A stretch of DNA of 64,000 nucleotides from an uncultured Rhodoblastus sp. (GTDB lineage: Bacteria; Pseudomonadota; Alphaproteobacteria; Rhizobiales; Beijerinckiaceae). The translations under genes were made by a program, and so were the position numbers. The first letter of the stretch is position 1, and each line of letters starts with the position of its first letter. Below are positions 59,119-64,000 of this stretch, piece by piece. The notes below the pieces were generated by a model. That model had not been told where the DNA came from and made no database searches. It saw only the letters and a program-made list of their open reading frames with translations. Location of the stretch: contig NZ_CAIUXT010000016.1 of NCBI RefSeq assembly GCF_903903185.1, positions 1 to 64,000 of the forward strand, written 5' to 3'.

Positions 59119-62100
59119 TTAGTTGCCGGCAATATTGGCCTTGGCTCGCGCCCACCAGCCGGAGCGCTTCGGCTTGTCCGGGTCGGCTGCGGTGATGACC
59201 GGCAGTTCGATCTGGCGGGGAACGGGAGACGGCGCCGCCTCCGGCAAAGGTTGCGACTCTTGCAAAGGTTCGGGCCTGGACTCCGATCGCGATTTTTGCG
59301 CCGGTTGCGATCTCGGCTCCGGCGTCGCGGCGACCGGGACAGGCGCCGGTTCGATGTGAACCGGAACGGGCGCCGCCTCGGCGACTGCTTCCGGCGAAGC
59401 CGGCTCGTGCGCCGCTTCCGGTGCAGCGAAAGCCGGATGGACGCGCGACTCAGGAGTCGGCGGCACAGCCTCGTCGGTTTCGGCGGCGGGCGCCGTCAGC
59501 TGCGACAATTCACCCGCTTCGTTCTCGTTGCTCGCCGTCTCGCCGGTCGGGCGCCAGTCGCCGGCAAATTCGCCGTTTTCACCGTCGCGGGCGCCGCGTC
59601 CGCCGCGACGCCGCCAACGGCCGCGGCCGCGCCGGCGCTCGTCCGGACCTTCTTCGCGCGGCGCCTCCGGGCTGGGTTCTTCCTCGCCGCCGGACTCGAC
59701 CGGCGCGATCAGGTCGCCGCCGATTTCCGCCATCGTCTCCAGCCCTTCATCGGAAGGCTGCGGCGCATTGGGATCGGCGACGCTGGCGTCGCGCTCGAAA
59801 TTGCGGCCCCGGCCGCGACGGCGGCGACGGCGGCGGCGGTTTTCCGCATCGCCGTTCTCGCCGCCCGCCTCGGAGGACTCGCCCTCCGCCGCCTCGGTCT
59901 CGGGCTCGATCTCTTCGTCGAAATCGGCTTCCGATTCCGCTTCGCCGATCGGTTCGATGTCGTCGATCGCGCGGCGGGGATCGAAGCGGCGCAGCGGGTC
60001 CGGCGCCGGACCGGTCGCCGGCTCGCCGCGCTCCAGCGCATGATAGGCGCCGCCGGTCAGCGAATCGTCGGCCTCGACGGTCACCGAGACGCCGAAACGC
60101 TCCTCGATCACGCGCAACAACGAGCGCTTCTGGTTGAGAATATAGAGCGCGATCACCGTGCGGGTGCGCAAAATCACATTATGCGAGGCGCTTTTGATCA
60201 GAGCGTCTTCGAGTACGCGCATCACATGGACGGCGACCGAAGCGGTCGAGCGCACGGTGCCGGCGCCCGCGCAATGCGGGCAGATCACCGAGGAGCCTTC
60301 GAGCACGCCGGTGCGGATGCGCTGGCGCGACATTTCCAACAGGCCGAAATGCGAGATGCGGCCGACCTGGATGCGGGCGCGATCGTCCTTGAGCGCTTCC
60401 TTGATGCGGCGCTCGACGGCGCGATTGTTGCGGCTTTCCTCCATGTCGATGAAATCGACGACGATGAGGCCGGCGAGATCGCGCAACCGCAATTGCCGGG
60501 CGACTTCGTCCGCCGCTTCGAGATTGGTGCGAAGCGCCGTGTCCTCGATATTATGTTCGCGCGTCGAGCGGCCCGAATTGACGTCGATGGCGACGAGGGC
60601 CTCGGTCTGGTTGATGACCAGATAGCCGCCCGACTTCAGCGTCACCTGGGTATGGAAAAGCGCGTCGAGCTGCGATTCCGCGCCCCATTTGGCGAAGATC
60701 GGCTGCGGCTCGGTATAGAATTGCACATTCTTGACATGGCTCGGCATCAACAGGCGCATGAAATCGCGCGCCTCGCGGTAACCCGCCTCGCCGGCGACGA
60801 CGACGTCGTCGATGTCCTTGTTATAGAGGTCGCGGATAGCGCGCTTGATCAGCGAGCCTTCCTCATAGACCAGCGCCGGGGCGCTGGAGGACAGGGTGAG
60901 TTCGCGCACCGTCTCCCACATGCGCATCAGATATTCGAAATCGCGCTTGACTTCCGGCTTGGTGCGGGACGCCCCGGCGGTGCGCAGGATGACTCCCATG
61001 CCTTCCGGAACGTCGAGTTCCTGGGCGATTTCCTTGAGCCGCTTGCGGTCGACGGCGTCGGTGATCTTGCGCGAAATGCCGCCGCCGCGCGCGGTATTGG
61101 GCATCAGCACCGAATAGCGCCCGGCGAGCGACAGATAGGTGGTCAGAGCCGCGCCCTTGTTGCCGCGCTCCTCCTTGACCACCTGGATCAGCAACACCTG
61201 ACGGCGCTTGATGACTTCCTGGATCTTGTACTGGCGGCGCAGGCGCGGCATGCGATAGGGCGCCTCGTCCATGGCGTCGCCGCCAAGCTGTTCGACGATT
61301 TCTTCTTCCTCGCCGCTTTCGCCGCCTTCACGGTCGCCGCTCTCACGGTCTTCATGGACGCCGTTATCGCCTTCCTGATCTCGGTCACGGACGGCGAAGC
61401 GGCGCGCGCTCGTCCCTTCTTCTTCCCCGTTTTCACCCAAGGCCTCGTCGGGATCCACCGCTTCCCGCGACTCGCGCGGTTCAAAAAAAGCGGCTTCTGG
61501 CGCGCGGGCCACAAATGTGTCGTCGTGCGTTTCACCCGGTTCGTCGCCAGCCTCCTCGACAATAGCGAATCCTTCCGGATCCGAAGCGAGTTCGTGGCTT
61601 GCGGCCCGTGGCGAGGCCTCGACCGAGGGGGCGACTTCCAAAACCGGCTCCTGCTCGGCGACAGCAAGCAATTCAACCGCGACCGACTGTTGAACCGAGT
61701 CAGCGTCGACGCTCCACTCTTGCGCCGCGACCGCGCCATCTGGCGCCGCTTCGCCTTCGAATTCAGCGGCCTCGACGAATTCTGCTTCCGGCCCGCCAGG
61801 TATTTCGACGCCCTGCTCCGGCGCAAAGTCCTGAGCTGCCTGACCATCCTCGCGGGCGCTTTCCCCGGATTGGGCCGATGCGCCGGGCTCGTCGTCGCCG
61901 AGAATCTCGCCGGTCACGCGCTCGTCGTCGTTGGGACGGCGGCGTTCCGAGCCGCGCCGGTGGCGGCGGCTGCGGCGGCGGCTGGTGTCCTCGTCCTCTT
62001 CCTCGCGATGCGCGCGCGATTCCTCTTCGAGCAAGGCGGCGCGGTCGGCATGGGGGATCTGGTAATAATCGGGATGGATTTCAGAAAAGGCGAGAAAGCC

Positions 62101-62298
62101 GTGGCGATTGCCGCCATATTCGACAAAGGCGGCCTGAAGCGAGGGTTCGACCCGCGTCACTTTCGCCAAATATATATTGCCGCGCAGTTGTTTCTTGGAC
62201 GCGGATTCGAAATCGAACTCTTCGACTCTATTGCCGCGTAGCACCACCACCCGCGTTTCTTCGGGATGGGAGGCGTCGATGATCATCTTGTTGGCCAT
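59119..62298 (-). CDS. rne: Ribonuclease E/G family protein
   Basis: MANKMIIDASHPEETRVVVLRGNRVEEFDFES...; DVNSGRSTREHNIEDTALRTNLEAADEVARQLRLRDLAGLIVVDFIDME; Zn-link CPHCAGAG. Confidence 0.96.
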   Translation of the reverse strand: MANKMIIDASHPEETRVVVLRGNRVEEFDFESASKKQLRGNIYLAKVTRVEPSLQAAFVEYGGNRHGFLAFSEIHPDYYQIPHADRAALLEEESRAHREEEDEDTSRRRSRRHRRGSERRRPNDDERVTGEILGDDEPGASAQSGESAREDGQAAQDFAPEQGVEIPGGPEAEFVEAAEFEGEAAPDGAVAAQEWSVDADSVQQSVAVELLAVAEQEPVLEVAPSVEASPRAASHELASDPEGFAIVEEAGDEPGETHDDTFVARAPEAAFFEPRESREAVDPDEALGENGEEEGTSARRFAVRDRDQEGDNGVHEDRESGDREGGESGEEEEIVEQLGGDAMDEAPYRMPRLRRQYKIQEVIKRRQVLLIQVVKEERGNKGAALTTYLSLAGRYSVLMPNTARGGGISRKITDAVDRKRLKEIAQELDVPEGMGVILRTAGASRTKPEVKRDFEYLMRMWETVRELTLSSSAPALVYEEGSLIKRAIRDLYNKDIDDVVVAGEAGYREARDFMRLLMPSHVKNVQFYTEPQPIFAKWGAESQLDALFHTQVTLKSGGYLVINQTEALVAIDVNSGRSTREHNIEDTALRTNLEAADEVARQLRLRDLAGLIVVDFIDMEESRNNRAVERRIKEALKDDRARIQVGRISHFGLLEMSRQRIRTGVLEGSSVICPHCAGAGTVRSTASVAVHVMRVLEDALIKSASHNVILRTRTVIALYILNQKRSLLRVIEERFGVSVTVEADDSLTGGAYHALERGEPATGPAPDPLRRFDPRRAIDDIEPIGEAESEADFDEEIEPETEAAEGESSEAGGENGDAENRRRRRRRRGRGRNFERDASVADPNAPQPSDEGLETMAEIGGDLIAPVESGGEEEPSPEAPREEGPDERRRGRGRWRRRGGRGARDGENGEFAGDWRPTGETASNENEAGELSQLTAPAAETDEAVPPTPESRVHPAFAAPEAAHEPASPEAVAEAAPVPVHIEPAPVPVAATPEPRSQPAQKSRSESRPEPLQESQPLPEAAPSPVPRQIELPVITAADPDKPKRSGWWARAKANIAGN

Positions 62299-62366
62299 TG
62301 GGAACTCTTGCAGGCATGACGCGGCCACAGGCCAGGATCGCGCTTGCGCATTCGTCGGCGGATTCC

Positions 62367-62464
62367 AGAGCATATTGCCAAAAAGCGGGTGACTTTCCGG
62401 ATAAGACTATGCTTTGAAAACAGAAGCTCAAATCGCTTTGACGTTTCCAGGAAACATCAAGCCG
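62367..62464 (+). repeat. Dispersed two-hairpin element, divergent copy D, in the rne leader
   Basis: AGAGCATATTGCCAAAAAGCGGGTGACTTTCCGGATAAGACTATGCTTTGAAAACAGAAG then CGCTTTGACGTTTCC-A-GGAAACATCAAGC hairpin. Confidence 0.65.
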
Positions 62465-63121
62465 AACTGGGCCGCCCGGTCCGATTACGCGCTCGGCGCC
62501 GCGCCACGGGAGGCGCGCCATGCGATAACGGGTTGAGGGAAGGTGAAGTGACGGAAAACGCCACGCGCAGCGCTCTTGAGGCGCGGCGCAGCGGGAAAAG
62601 ACGGGCGAACGGCCCGGTGGGCGGATCGGGACGCCGGAGGAAGGGGGGGAACGGCCCGCTGCGAATCGCGCGCAACCCGGACGCCTTTCGGCGCCGAGGG
62701 ATTCCGCGATAAAATGCCTCGCGCGGCTATTGTCGCCGCGATGAGGTCTTGATTCGAGCACGAGCAAACTTTTCACCTGTCCTCCGGCGCGCAGGGACGC
62801 CGGACTATGTCCAGGCCGTATGGCGGACGAAAAAGCGGCTCAACCCCCGCCGACGCGAAAAGCTCTTGCTTAAGGAAGCGGCGCGTCGAGGCTGGAGAGG
62901 CCGTTCTTCGCTCGTTTGGCGCGAATCTTATCGCGCCCGAACTGGAACCGTTCTATCTAACCGAAGGAACCCGGCTTTGGCAAGTTTGATCGCAGGCGTG
63001 GCGACGGCGCCACAGTGCGCGCGCGGACTCGCCTGTGGCGATGGTAAACAAAGGTTAATCATTTCATGGTCTGACTCCATCGCACGAACCGGCGTCGGCA
63101 GAACGGAATAATCTGAAAAAC

Positions 63122-64000
63122 ATGGGCTCTGGCGGCAAACCACGGCGGCGGACGCATGATCACCCGACTGCGCGTCCGGTTCTTGCGCTCGGCTTGGTTT
63201 TCGCGCCTTTTTTCGCGGCGCTGGCGCAACAACCGGCGCCGGTTTCGGCGCCGCCCCCCATCGCCCGCGCCGTCCGGCTCGAACCGGGGCCGCGCGAGAC
63301 CCGGCTGATCTTCAGCCTCTCCGCTTGCGTCGCCGCGCAGAGCTATGTGCTGGACCGGCCCGCCCGCGCCATTGTCGACCTGTCGGAGGTCAATTTCCAG
63401 ATCGATCCCGACGCCGGCTTGAAAGCGCCGGAAAAGCGCCGTCGCCACTCCCGGCACAGGGCGACGGACGCGGCGGGGCTCGTCGCCTCCTACCGATTCG
63501 GCAGATTGGCCCCGGGAAAATCCCGCATCGTCGTCGATCTCTCCGGGCCGGCGGAAATGATTTCGTCGGACTGCGCCCCGGCCGCAGAAGCCTATGAACT
63601 GTCCCTGTCGCTCGCTCCGCAGGCCGAAGCAGCGTTCCGGACGGCCGCGCGCGCCGGCGCCGAAAAACAGGCCGCCGCCGCCCTGCCGCAGGACACCGCC
63701 CGGGACAAGGCGCGGGAAACCGCGACCGCCGCCGCCCGGCCTCCCGGCGAAGCGCCCAGGCCGGTCGTCGTGCTCGACCCCGGCCATGGCGGGATCGACA
63801 CGGGAGCGATCGGACGTGATCGCGGGGTCGAAAAATTCCTGGTGCTCGATTTCGCCAAGGCTCTGGCGTCAAAATTGCGCCATGACGGCCATTACCGCGT
63901 CGTGCTGACCCGCGAGGACGATGTGTTCGTGCCGCTGCGCGAGCGCGTGCGGATGGCGCGCGACCTCCATGCCGAACTCTTCGTCTCCCTTCACGCCGAT
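63122..64000 (+). CDS. amiC: N-acetylmuramoyl-L-alanine amidase with AMIN domain (3' end outside window)
   Basis: MGSGGKPRRRTHDHPTARPVLALG...; VVVLDPGHGGIDTGAIGRDRGVEKFLVLDFAKALASKLRHDGHYRVVLTREDDVFVPLRERV; not in ORF track because it runs off the window. Confidence 0.93.
   Translation, partial: MGSGGKPRRRTHDHPTARPVLALGLVFAPFFAALAQQPAPVSAPPPIARAVRLEPGPRETRLIFSLSACVAAQSYVLDRPARAIVDLSEVNFQIDPDAGLKAPEKRRRHSRHRATDAAGLVASYRFGRLAPGKSRIVVDLSGPAEMISSDCAPAAEAYELSLSLAPQAEAAFRTAARAGAEKQAAAALPQDTARDKARETATAAARPPGEAPRPVVVLDPGHGGIDTGAIGRDRGVEKFLVLDFAKALASKLRHDGHYRVVLTREDDVFVPLRERVRMARDLHAELFVSLHAD

Noticed and set aside
59035-62241. 1068-aa plus-strand ORF opposite rne
   Set aside because: Antisense shadow ORF of a high-GC gene; Arg/Ala/Leu-rich composition without domain motifs, while the minus strand is a clear RNase E
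62749-63111. 120-aa plus ORF in the rne-amiC intergenic region
   Set aside because: Low-complexity Arg-rich translation without motifs or RBS; more likely leader/promoter DNA

Overview
High-GC chromosomal window from an alphaproteobacterium, probably Hyphomicrobiales/Rhizobiales judging by gene content and repeat type. It carries mostly ordinary core and metabolic genes: an M23 peptidase end, acyl-CoA dehydrogenase and ligase, folD, map-radC, an Mla-type lipid transport operon, maeB, a porin, an HK/RR pair, panC, a biotin carboxylase/PccA-like subunit, a liv ABC operon, ccdA, dgkA, modE, rne and amiC (cut by the window end). The main items of interest are: (1) a ~2.4 kaa two-TM giant helical-repeat protein at 16144-23379. 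It resembles the Growth Pole Ring (GPR) protein of Agrobacterium, its internal repeats are exact multiples of 11 residues (77, 66 and 44 aa), and a perfect TTAA-N7-TTAA CtrA-type site lies upstream. (2) A ~100 bp two-hairpin dispersed element with at least three recognisable copies plus one decayed copy lying in frame inside a histidine kinase gene. One copy sits inside a decayed transposase, one lies in the rne leader, and two copies show a compensatory base-pair change. (3) An island at 54.4-56.0 kb with two decayed ISAzo13-like transposase remnants flanking an apparently intact small secreted-protein gene. (4) A structured region between the giant gene and the Mla operon, and a REP/BIME-like pair near 52.0 kb. 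No CRISPR array, rRNA or tRNA was recognised. All family names come from reading the sequences by eye; no database search was run.
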